64,000 bases of DNA from Bursaphelenchus xylophilus (taxonomy: Eukaryota > Nematoda > Chromadorea > Rhabditida > Aphelenchoididae). Each line of letters starts with the position of its first letter. The stretch's first letter is position 1. Made by a program: the position numbers and the translations under genes. Location of the stretch: contig CAJFCV020000003.1 of assembly GCA_904066235.2 (NCBI GenBank), positions 7,192,001-7,256,000 on the forward strand, written 5' to 3'. Shown one piece after another: positions 1-10,520 of the stretch. A model generated the notes under the pieces. It was not told the origin of the DNA, did no database searches, and saw only the letters and a list, made by a program, of their open reading frames with translations.

Positions 1-381
1 CCCCAAACAGAAGATCATGAAGTTTGATGTCGCGAAGAGAAAGATGAGTTATGTGGATGCAGAAAAAGGTAAGACTAATTATAACTTTTTTTGTATCTTC
101 CAGCTTCTGGAAAACCAGCAGTTATCGTGGGCAAATTCGTAGCGCCTGAAGATGATGATCGTCGAAAGAAGATGAGAGATTGGCTCCAGAAGAAGATCGC
201 AGAGAATCCCTTGGGCAAGGATGACTCAGATGTGGCCTTGGCCATGTCCTATGAACTGGAAGACAGGGCATATTCGAATAACTCCTCATATCACAACTAT
301 CAAACGATCATCACCGGTTATGTAATGCAAATGAGTCGGGATACAAAAACGGGTTTAAAGTATAAAATTCCGGATCCTTGA
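1..381 (+). CDS. 3' end of an unrecognised protein gene (partial)
   Basis: Two exons are visible: up to 68 (reading frame from base 2) and 104-381, ending in TGA. They join across a 35-base intron with GTAAG and TCTTCCAG ends, and the frame is kept (g + ct gives Ala). About 114 C-terminal residues are seen; the 5' part lies outside the window. The tail is highly charged (KFDVAKRKMSYVDAEK, then PEDDDRRKKMRDWLQKK), followed by a segment with regularly spaced aromatic residues (LEDRAY...SSYHNYQTIITGYV) that looks helical. This spacing faintly recalls KIX or TFIIS-middle helices, but the match is too weak to name a domain. It converges tail-to-tail with the next gene on the other strand. Confidence 0.7.
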
Positions 382-628
382 TGTATAAACATACAATGTA
401 AATTACGAATATTATATATTGGAAAGTAAAGCAAGTCGGAAATTAGTTTATTTCCTCGGTCAACATTAACAAAAACAAGTAACAACAAATTGACTACTCA
501 ATATAAACTAAAATTAATGGTTGAAAGACGCTATCAAAACTGAGGTAAGAATAGTAAGTCATGGTTGCTAATAATCTAAGCTCTACTGTAACTATAGTAC
601 TACGACTAGGTAAGTGGAATAAAATAAA

Positions 629-3146
629 TTAGTGATCCTTCTCGGGATCGAATCCGAAAACAGTAAAATAAGCCTGAACCACAGCCTCTCTGATGGTTTC
701 CACCTGTTCATCTCTCTGGATCCTCCGATACTCATTTAGATAATCGACCGATTGTTGGCGGAAGTGGATGAAGAACTCTCGGGCTTCATCGGCCGATATG
801 TGGTTGAGGATATATTCAGCGAAACGGATCTTATTATTGGACGGATACAGCCACTGAAAGTAACATTTCTGCAACTTCTACATGCACACACAAAATATAA
901 ACTAGAAAAGTATCAAGCCTACTCTCAAGATATAAAAGAAGACCGAAGCGGCTTCGGCGATCATCCCGGAGTCCACTCTGACAGTAATCGTAATCAGTGC
1001 GAGATAGGGTTGGAGGATAAGAAGAGTCACAAAGTTCTGCATGGACCACATTGGAGACGCTGAAAGAAAGTCAGAGATGTTGTAATCTCCCGTAAATTAC
1101 TTGTTAAATCCTCCAATAAAGCAAAGCAAGCTCTTTTTGACCATCTGATTATCCTGGGTACATCAGTGGATTCAAGAGACGGCAAAATACGAAAGAATTC
1201 AGAGATCCCACGGAGTTCCGTTGGGGCGAGATGTCCATCTTCAATTTCTTCGAAATTTATCGCCACTATAACAATATAAAGTAACTCACGCTTCATAAAC
1301 AAACAATAACTTACTCTTCTCTCCCGACACTTTCCTCGGTCCGAACAGCGCCATAACACAGATATATTCAACTCTTGCGGTCCAAAGACTCGCAAAATAT
1401 CTGAGGAAAGTCGAAAATACCAACGCCTTGGTATTATTCTCCATCTGCACATTATACATGGTCTCCCTGAACCTGAGGTACATCTCCGACTCCAACTCCG
1501 TGTATCTCGTCGAATCTTCTAGTCGAATCTTGATATAAGAACTCATATCTTCTTTGAAGAAAGCTTCGGTAAGGCCACGAATAAGAAGGATACGGTATTC
1601 TGTGGAGATTCCGAACATAAACTAAAATCGTAAACCAGATTTACCATAAAGACAGAGCAACCTACCGTTTCCAACATCATCGGAAGAGGGAGAACGTCTC
1701 GGAATGGGTAAGCAGCCTTCAGCCAGTTCAGAGCACTTTGATAGTGGAAAATACTGAATTCATCCATGAATACTGCCTTCACTAAAAAGACCTTCCTCAT
1801 CCAATATTCTATTCAAAAACTTACTCATAAACTGGCACATCTTCGAAGTCTCCACATTTGATCTGAATTCCGAAAACCACTTTGCAAACTTTGGAATCTG
1901 TGATGTCCTCTTCAGAAACCTTATCACATCATATTTGGACTGACTTGATACTTGCTGAAACCGGATCAAACTGGTAAGATCCATGTGTTCAAAGATGTGC
2001 CAAAGGGTTTCTCGAGGTAATTGCAGTATACCGAAGGAAGAGACCGGCGGCTTTGTAACTAAAATTATATTATTTGGATTGTTAAGTCATCAACTTGACG
2101 CGTCAGTCATGTTGTCCAATTCTTGTCATTTTATTGTCAAACTGTACTTTTTGGAATATTTTTGTAAGATTTTACTCAAAAATCCTAGAAATTAAAAAAT
2201 TTTAGGGACTAAATTCCCCCTTCATGTCCGATGAAACAAGCAGTAAAATCAGTTACGACCAGAGATTGCCACGGCTCCGGAGCCGGAGCCGGAAATTTTG
2301 GGGTCCGCTCCGGCTCCCGAGCCCAAAGTCGGAGCCAGGCTTCCCAGTGGTCAAAAAAGTAAAAATTTCGTGATCTTGTTAAACCAAATTGCTTGAAAAA
2401 CACTGCGGAGGATGTGACTTGACTGCAAAAACGTTGGCTGTATGATCTCTGGCACTAATAACTTTTTTATTTTTGGAAAAATATTTTTAAAAAACGTTTT
2501 GCATAGGAGCCGGGATTCGGAGCCGGAGGCCTTTTTAAATTTTGCACGGAGCCAAGAGCCGGAGCTGCAAATTTGGCATCGGCTCCGGCTCTGGGAGCTA
2601 AGAGCCGGAGTCAAAATTTTGACCGTGGCAATCTCTGGTTACGCCTAATATTAACGGTGCTCATCATAGTCTATGTTAAACTCGCGTTTGAAAGCTTCGT
2701 ATATCGGAATTTTCAATTTAGCCAAAGTGACAAAAATGACGGAAATTTCACGAATTTTGACGTCAAGTTGACGCCAATTTGAAAAAAAATCCGTCAAATT
2801 AACAACCCTTATATTACACATGCCGAACTGATTTAAAAACATACATTCAGCAGAAGACTCCGTAGATTGACGTTGTTTCTTAGCCACCAAACTGGGAAAG
2901 GACTTCGTCTTTCTTTTGCGAGAAGAAAAGAAAGATGTGATCTTCTGAAAATTAGATTTTTATGACATTGATTATATAATCCTGGATGAAACTAACCTCC
3001 AACGCGTACATTGTTCGACCAGCAAACGGTTTCCGTATAGACAGTGCCAAAAGAGATCGGATGAACAAATTCATTTCGTTGAATTCCGCAATTTCAGTTG
3101 GAGTCAGAAATGTTTTCGCGTCGGGACACAGAGGAGATAGGAATGA
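629..3146 (-). CDS. F-box-like protein
   Basis: Eight exons (2997-3146, 2845-2944, 1825-2058, 1666-1781, 1315-1621, 1101-1265, 923-1059, 629-877) join in one open frame of 486 codons including the stop. The first in-frame ATG is at 3074. The acceptor TTTTCAG at 3147-3149 could receive either a spliced leader or an upstream exon I did not find. Exon 2 carries a basic, nuclear-localisation-like run (SSRKRKTKS). Exon 3 holds an F-box-like segment (LQLPRETLWHIFEHMDLTSL), which in the known family binds SKP1 and recruits substrates to SCF ubiquitin ligases. The remaining ~300 residues are helical and I do not recognise them. The 786-base second intron contains a transposon (2260-2637) inserted in an older repeat. 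The F-box call is inference; another helical family is possible. Confidence 0.65.
2260..2637. mobile_element. hAT-type non-autonomous transposon in an F-box gene intron
   Basis: The ends are perfect 15-base terminal inverted repeats (CAGAGATTGCCACGG at 2260-2274 and its complement at 2623-2637). They are flanked by an 8-base near-duplication, GTTACGAC on the left and GTTACGCC on the right (7 of 8). The CAG start and 8-base target duplication are hallmarks of hAT elements. The 378 bases encode no transposase. Both sides hold many GGAGCCGG-type units in opposite orientation, so the element could fold into a large hairpin. It sits inside the intron 2059-2844. Confidence 0.85.
2680..2812 (+). repeat. 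dispersed 'TTGACGTCA' repeat, copy 1
   Basis: A ~130-base segment runs from ACTCGCGTTTGAAAGCTTCG through GACGTCAAGTTGACGCC to CCGTCAAATTAACAACC. It is clearly related to 22809-22935 and, in part, to 16350-16470. A related inverted stretch at 2079-2135 lies on the other side of the hAT element, so the hAT copy may have landed inside an older inverted-repeat element. Confidence 0.7.
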
Positions 3147-3702
3147 CTGAAAAGAAGAAGTTTATATTCTAATATAACAGGACGTCAATCTGATGAACGG
3201 CGCTGCAATGGTCCCAAACCGCTATTATTTTATAAAAATACAAAAAAGGACCTTTAATAATGCTATGATTAACATAACTCAATATTGCGCAACAGTTGTT
3301 ACGCAATATGCTAAAACATTCCGCTAACCAACGCCTTTTAATCGAAATATTTCAGTTATCCGAGAAGAAGGCCTATTGAGACGGTAATTAATCCAAATTG
3401 CTGTTTATTACGGATCATTTCGGGGATAAGCCCGAGTGATACGCCCGCTTTTTGTTTTTAGGGAAACGACGGAAGCGGAAGACAACGAGTTTATTTACAT
3501 TTAGAGATGGGCCCTGAATGGACATGGAAATGCATTAATGACCGAGAAAAATGCCTCAGGCAAGACAATGGGGGTATCAAGGTAAACAAGAGTAACTGCT
3601 GGGTCAATTAGACAATGAGAGGCAGTCCACAATAGGGGGAGATCGGGATTCCAAGCTTCATTCGATAAACACCCGCATTACTCTGTTTTATTGCAAAAAA
3701 GA

Positions 3703-4460
3703 CTAATATGGGATATAGATATTATTTCCTGGTACCATCTTCTTTGGTTCGACCTTGTATTCAGCACACTCTTCCAGCGTATTGTACCCACGGAATGTCC
3801 AAAAGGGAAGATGTTCGAATTGATGGGGGTTTCCAGGAGTACTGTAACCAAGGTGAGAAAGGAAAGAGATCATAGATTTGATGAAAGGAAAGCATATCTT
3901 AGTGAAGTTCTGCCCCAGGATTATCCATCCATTTTCGGTCTTTTCAAGCGGACGAGCGATCATCTAAAATAATTTTATATGCACAATTACACTCAGACTT
4001 ACAGATCCAAAAAAGGTTTTGTAAATAAGAACTGGTCGGATTTTAGTGGCGTTGATTCCAGTTTCGGTGTTCAACGCATGATGATAATAGATTCCAAATT
4101 CACCCGGATTCAGAGTTCCCGGAACAAGAACACCTCCAGAAATGATAGGGTTTGGAGAAACGAACCCAGAAGGGCCCATGACGATACTCTGACGGGAATT
4201 GGTCAGATCACTGGCATGGACGGAGCGGACATCCGCGAGCGAATCGATCATACTTTGTTGCTAAATTTGTTTTGGATTGGAAGAGATCGGCTTACATTTT
4301 TTGAAGACTTTTCCGATTCCCGCGGGGATAGAGTTAACCTAAAAATGGAACAAAAAATGCATATGGTATCATCAGGATAATAATCATCATTTTATTCAGC
4401 TTACAGGATAGTAGATTCTCCAACAAAATCATCGTATTCTGAGCGACTTTCGGTGTCCAT
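3703..4460 (-). CDS. hypothetical 205-residue protein
   Basis: Four exons (4405-4460, 4296-4338, 4003-4260, 3703-3963) have clean GT..AG borders and join from ATG to TAG in 206 codons. Introns are 35-66 bases long. The acidic, Ser-rich N-terminus (starting MDTESRSEYDDF) precedes a region with a Gly/Pro-rich motif (GFVSPNPIISGGVLVPGTL, then NPGEFGIYYHH) and a compact C-terminus rich in aromatics. No signal peptide or clear membrane span is seen. I do not recognise the family. A short hydrophobic patch around 3843-3898 ends in an acceptor-like TTACAG but has no GT donor, so I read it as coding. The gene lies between the F-box gene and rabx-5 on the same strand; the gaps (556 and 393 bases) would fit a loose operon, but nothing proves one. 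Confidence 0.65.
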
Positions 4461-4853
4461 TTTTCGCACTGGTCCGATCCGTTTATGAACAACCGAATTT
4501 TCTCAACATCAACTTATGCAAATTTTCGAACAAAATGTGTAATCCTTTCGGTGAAATGTGCATAATGAAAATTTGGAATTTCAAAATTTTCTGCTCGCAC
4601 AGAATAGAAATTCCGAAAGGACTTCTTACACTTACTACAGATGCACACATCCTCCTTGTTAACATAAAAATTTATTACAGTTTATAGACAATTTGTACAA
4701 GGGTTTGAAACTCGTCCTACAAGCAAAATAAACCCGCAAAAACAGATTTCTTGAACGAATAACATTGAATGCGTAACTCGCAAGAAGATGGATTACAAAT
4801 AAATATACCTGTGCATGTGGAAACAAAAATAATTCGATTAAAAAGAGGCCCGT

Positions 4854-7800
4854 TCATTTCCCTTCAATATTATTGGAACTTGACGTCGATGGTTCTGCAG
4901 ATTCTTGTTTCTGATCTTCTTCTTTCTCTACAATTGTGGAACTCCTTGATGGTACGCGATCCTCCGTGACATCCAAGCTTTCATCCACATTTTCTTTTTC
5001 GATGACTGGATAGGGCTCTTCCCCAAATGGAATTTCATTTCCTTTTTCATCAAGTTGAACAACTTCGATTTCCCCATTTACTGTTTGTTTGAGAGAGACA
5101 GTCGGCGGCATCATGAGCTCTCGATCCAGGCCATCAACGGCGCTTTTTATACTATCAATTCGTCTAAAAATAAATATTCATATAGAAGATGCCATAAATA
5201 AGTCCAAACTTACTGAAAAGTATTCTTTACCAGCTCATCAGCCCTCTCACTTAGTCGTTTTTGATTTTCTGAGAGAACATTTATTTTTTTTAAAGAGTTT
5301 TCGAGAGATTTGGTGGCCTGAAATAATTATTGTTACCATAGTAAAAAACAAAACTTCTCACAAAAATACAAAACTTACAGAAACATGAGATCTTCTGGCG
5401 ACTGGGGCCTTCTTTGTTCCCGTCGTATATGCTTCAAAGTCTTCATTGGAAATGTTCAATTTTTCTGCCGTCATGTCTTGAATAAATTGGAGAGCACAAG
5501 AAAGGTGGGTAAAATAATATCCTGGAAGACCGATCACCATAATAAATTCGCCTTCAACAACGATTACAACACTTCACATTCAAATTCTTACCTGATTCTC
5601 CTCTCGCCACCTTCGATGGGCATCCAAATCGACTGATAAAATTTAGATTTGACTGGATGAGAGGGGGATTCGACTTCAGAACAACATAAATAAGGCATGG
5701 CAGAAAGTCATCGGCACCAGCAGGGGCGTCAGTGCTGGCTTTGAGGGCATCGAAAATTTTATTAGAACACCTGACAAGACAAGCCAGCTTTTCTTCAATG
5801 GCTTTATGGGAGTTCATGTAGATGATTTCATTGACCGCGTCATCCAAGTGCTCTTCTACAGTGGGACTGTCAAAGTCCAGAGAAGTTTCGAAGATTTGAG
5901 GTACCCAATGGAGAGAACGAATCCGTTCTTGGAGAGAGAGATCAGCAACTTCTTCGTCAGTTCTAAAACACAAAATTAATCGAAAATAAGACAACTTGCT
6001 TAGTGCAGAACAAGAATTTGTGGGCTTTGACTGAGATATAAGTTTCGACTTGTTCCAAAAGAGCAGTTGAAGTAAACTCGGGGTTTGTTGCGCGATATCT
6101 GTTGGCCTTGTCGGCTAACTGTTTGTAAAAGTTTACCACAAGTAGGGACAGGTCTTCCATAGAATCGTTTTCATGCTGAAATAAGATAAGATTGAGGACC
6201 AAAACGAGTTTAATCCATATCAAAAATAAATCACCTACTTCTTTTATGGTCTCAATAATTTCCTTGCAATTTCTTTCCAAATCAGCCGCAGGAATTGGTT
6301 GGAAGTTCTTCATCAAGTAACTTCTGAAGGCTTTTTCGACAGCCAGAGATTCCGGGGAAAGACTGTAATTGGGGGGATTATCCGAGCGAAAGAAAACATC
6401 AATTTCTGGTCTCAAAATGGACAAAAAAACCTCCATAAAACTATTTCCACAACCGGTGATGACAAAAATGAACAAAATAAAGGCTTACCTTCTGGATTGG
6501 CGCTCATGAGTGGGAGATCCGTTGTCTGAAATTTGGGGGTTATCATCGGATTTGTCAGCAATGATCAGCAGATCCAGACCCTCAAGTTTTGCCGGTTTAA
6601 TCGGTAGCCCTTCATCTAATTTCCATCGAAACCACTTCATTTTCATTCTAATATAGTTATTTCTCTCTCAAACTGGTGACAATCTCGCAAGAACCCGCCA
6701 ATATTGCAATATATCAATGACAAAACTCAAAATAAACCCCCTTCTACACTTGATAACATAACATCCCCGGCTTCGAACCCGCCAACCCAGTCATCCTACC
6801 CTTATCAGTCCGGAATCTGATTAATTTTCCATCCGAACAGCTTCTTTTAGGTTGAGAACGGTCTTGCGGGTGCTCTCGTGACCCGAGATAGTTAGAACAA
6901 TAAGGTCCCGAGGAGTTTCTTTTGTATTTATATCACTAAAAAGACATGTGAACTCAAAAAGCGTTAATAAAGGGCAAAACAATTGAGCTGCTGTCTGGAA
7001 TCATCATCAGAAACTAGAGTAATAAAAAGTAAAAGGTCAAAGAAAAATTTCAATGGAGGCCACGCAAAAATTAACACAAAAAATCATACGCCTTTTGCAA
7101 CAAATACGTTTCTAAACCAAACAACCGAGTTCTCTGGACTTTCATCAACTGGCTTCCCGCTCAAAAATAACCCCTTCTCGATTGGAACAGCTTACCAGAA
7201 ACCAAAACGTGACTCACAAGTTCAATAACCAATTTCGCAATCGAATCAAGTAAAAATTATGCAAAATAGACCTAAACCCAGCATGAATCCTTCTCCAAAA
7301 TCAACTAAAGATGCACTCTCCCCACAGAAGCCACGATTTTGATGTGCTCTGGACTAAAAATATTGCACTCGTTGATCATATTATATAAAAATCGCTTCCT
7401 TTTACCAAATAAACCCATATTAATCTCTAAAGAACAGAATTCTGTGCCGATGAAATAATAGAAAACTGCTGGGGCTGCAAAAATGTCTGAAAAGTTATTG
7501 GGGTGGCTCCATTTTTGATAAAAAAAGGTCAGCACAGACGGGAAGGACTGAGTAAAAAGCGGAATAATGGCCTTAATCTACCTTATACAACTGGCATAAT
7601 ATATTTTTGGAATGAATAAATGGCTAGAAAAGGAGCGAGTTACACTTCTCGCAAGAAATAGGCTTATATATATTCAGGATTACAAAATTATACAATCTGA
7701 TTCGATTGTTTAGCTGGTGTTTCTTAATCAGTGAAACACCACGAAATTTTTTGATTTCTGGGGATCAAACCTCAATCTCTTTCTACTCCTCAGAAACCGA

Positions 7801-8374
7801 CAAAACTCTAGAAAAACATGGAGAAAAACAAGCATAATATTTACAGTTTCATCGCAACACACGATAAAACAACCAAAGACCTCAAGGAATGTGGAAACAG
7901 AAGATATTAGGCTTAAAATTGAAAGTGGACTTACTGCTTGAAGTGGAAAACATCGAAGGAGACTTCTTGATAATCGCGCGAAGAGAAGTCTTTGGATCGA
8001 CGGACAAACGCCGGTCATTTTGACTTAGAAGAGACCTGAAAAGAGCAAACTTATCGATAAGAAACGTGCACAGATTGTCTAACGATGCAAAGACTAAAAT
8101 AAAAACATCCACATTATTGCAGTAGACAAGCCTAATCGTCTCCATAGAAGAACCTCTTACCTGTTTCGATTAAAATGCTGAGCCCTCTTCTGCTCGAACT
8201 GATGAGCCCGATAACATTGGGAGCAGAGATTATTCCACTGAGGAGCTCCATAGAATCCACATTGATTCTTACATAACTAAACCCAAAGTAAAAGAGAATG
8301 AAAGATAAACATACCAATTGTTGCTCTGTTATCGAAACACGACATCCCCGATCCTCCACTAAAGGTGTGCTCAT
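4854..8374 (-). CDS. rabx-5: Rabex-5 / RABGEF1 homologue, Rab5 guanine-nucleotide exchange factor
   Basis: Eleven exons (8315-8374, 8161-8276, 7935-8035, 7771-7807, 6489-6647, 6239-6440, 6000-6175, 5592-5962, 5379-5521, 5214-5317, 4854-5163) join to 593 codons with the stop. The start MSTP matches the position of the human start. An A20 zinc finger (C-x3-C-x11-C-x2-C, with CGFYGAP) lies near residues 21-45; in the known family it binds ubiquitin. A helical bundle precedes the VPS9 domain (motifs EEVADLSLQERIRSL, ADDFLPCLIYVVLK, GYYFTHLSCAL), which retains the conserved Asp and the Tyr/Thr used to catalyse Rab5 GDP release on early endosomes. A coiled coil and a Ser/Glu-rich tail follow. The intron at 5963-5999 is only 37 bases long and starts with GC instead of GT. 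A 1.1 kb intron separates the zinc-finger exons from the rest. A splice acceptor at ~8428 feeds a short exon ahead of the ATG, probably spliced-leader or 5' UTR. Confidence 0.93.
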
Positions 8375-8691
8375 CTTTTTCTTCAACCTCGAGTGCTCAG
8401 CGTAGAGTGCAGAATATCCGTACGATCTGAAAAAGCGAAGGCTTTTACAAGTTGTGATGTAATTAAATCAATATTTTCTTTGAAACAAACATCATTTGCC
8501 CCAAATTAGATTATACTTGTCCGCGAAACCGTTGGAATTTGGTGGGAACTGTCTCTAAAATCAAAGTTAAACAGAGTTGCCTCCTTTCCGCAGTGCAGTA
8601 TAATATAATTTGATGCCCGTCACAAAAGTTTAACCGTTTTTGGTTTGGGGGAAGAGTGAGAGCTGCACAAATCCGTCGGAAAAACAAAATT

Positions 8692-8709
8692 GGACTCTCG
8701 CGAGAGTCC
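8692..8709. promoter_or_regulatory. perfect 18-base palindrome containing TCTCGCGAGA
   Basis: GGACTCTCG followed by CGAGAGTCC reads the same on both strands. Its core TCTCGCGAGA is a known vertebrate promoter element bound by Kaiso-type factors. Here it lies ~320 bases upstream of the rabx-5 start, in the right place for a promoter element. The function in a nematode is inference. Confidence 0.4.
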
Positions 8710-10381
8710 GAAAAAATCTATTTTCCACAAAAATTTAGAGAAACGGAATGCCAACGGACTGCGAAATGGGCGGAAAAGGAAGTTTTGGAGAGTTGTAAGT
8801 AAAGAATAAGGATATCCGGATACAGGGAATGATTTTTTTACATTAGAAAATAGTTTAGAAACAAAATAAACTATATATGTATATCAGAGCTTTTTTGGCA
8901 TGCCTAACACAACAAAAGAAGAAAGAGCAAAAGTTGAGTCCTCCTAGATTGACCGATTTGAAGGCCGAATGACCTAAGAGCCTACGCGACACGCGATATG
9001 CACGTGAAAGCAACGCGTGGTTGATGGCAGAGATATTCGAGGTACGGGAATGTCGCATCCCTTATTCGCCACGAGTTTAATATATGTGCAAAAATACTTC
9101 CAACTGAAAATAGACCTGGGTTTGTCCTTTACCGGCAGGAAGTCGGAGGGGAGTATGTTTAATCTGGCGGCAGATCACATGAACTAAACAAACATTTTTA
9201 TTTTTTTTTTTTGGCAGTGACATCTCTTATCACCTCTCTTTATACTACAAATAAATATAAAAGTATCGATTGCAGAACCAGACGTGACTGTATAAATGTG
9301 TTTATGCTAAGTCACTAAGATATCAAGAAATAAGACTTTTGTAAAGTGAAGAATTTTGAAAACTTCAAAAATGACATTTTTGTAAGCGAAATTCTAAAAG
9401 AACACTGTTTTTGTTGTCTGTGGCTGTTTTTTGTTTGATCATTCGATGGCATATGATTCATCTATTAGAGATTTGCCATTTTGAATTTTGTCATAAAAAT
9501 TCTGAAGAAGATATCTTTCTTACATTTCGTAGGTAATATGTAGTAATATCGAGGAATATTATAATAGAGCTTCTTACATTCGTGCAAAAGCTTCGACCGA
9601 GCGAACCATCCTGTACAATATAATGTTGGAAAAACATCTGGGATGACCTTTGGTATATACCTACAGAATGCATTCGACATTCGAGATGACGTCATAACAC
9701 TACACATCTGCCAAATATTCACTTTTTATCCATTTAAACATATGGTAAGTACGTATGTTATATAAAACAACAAATCTTACTGCTATTTCTCATGAGATCT
9801 GTTCAGATTCCACATGGCCGTTTAATCAGATGATCTTTAAGAGTCATTTTCCGTGCATAATGTTTTATTGCGAATTCCCAGACATTTGGATTTGCAAGAG
9901 AATGGAATTGAGAGAGCAAGTACATTGCCAAAGCGTTACAACGTTATTTTTAAAGATCAAATAAATATCAGTGGGGAAAATGGCCGGAAGTCAGCGTGAT
10001 AATGGTACTCATACAGTTATTTTATGAATGGTCTCGGCTATTCTCATACAGCTTCTCGAACCTTGTTATCTTTTGTGTGTATTTAAAATTATTTTCAAAA
10101 TAAAGTCATCTTTTGTAAACACATTGATATAAGACTGGCAACAAAATCTGTTTTCATAGTGTTACGATGTTTCGCCCCAAATTAATTTTATTTTGAGGCG
10201 GAAGTTGTTTACAAGACGTAAGCAATAACAAAAAAGTCGTGCAAAATAAAACCCTTTTAAAATGACTTCACTGGGTATCTCTAACGTCTTCATAAAGTTT
10301 ATTTCTACCACTTTCATTTCCACTACATAACTTTTTACAATTTTCTTTTCCGATGACCCACAAATTGTGTCATCGAAAGCA

Positions 10382-10520
10382 TTAAAGCGTACGAAAGGTA
10401 AGATCAATTTCCGCCAGTCCAATCACTGAAGAAGATGATGAATTTGGAATGTCATCAGAAGCGATGTCTTCCCAGTTTGCTTCACCTTTGTGATTGGACT
10501 TTTCGACCAAAGTTAAACGA
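10382..10520 (-). CDS. possible lone terminal exon
   Basis: After an acceptor TTGTCTTTAG (complement of ~10521-10530) an open frame runs 46 codons to TAA. It encodes an acidic, Ser-rich tail (EANWEDIASDDIPNSSSSS, then VIGLAEIDLTFRTL). Its composition looks coding and the acceptor is good, but I found no convincing upstream exons up to 13.5 kb. It could be the end of a small gene, an old gene remnant, or chance. Confidence 0.25.

Noticed and set aside
3840..3900. Possible 56-base intron in the 205-residue gene ending in TTACAG
   Set aside because: The left border would be AAG/ATATGC, not a valid donor, and removing it gives no recognisable continuation.
6765..6790. tRNA T-loop-like GGCTTCGAACCCGCC
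   Set aside because: No matching acceptor stem, D-loop or anticodon arm around it; the same holds for similar hits near 36890 and 37245.
6983..7228. 81-codon + strand open frame
   Set aside because: Lies inside the long rabx-5 intron; starts without ATG and has low-complexity composition.
8747..8793. A + strand ATG frame (MPTDCEMGGKGSFGEL) ending in a GTAAGT donor
   Set aside because: No downstream exon keeps the frame open for more than a few codons; kept only as a possible non-coding divergent start.
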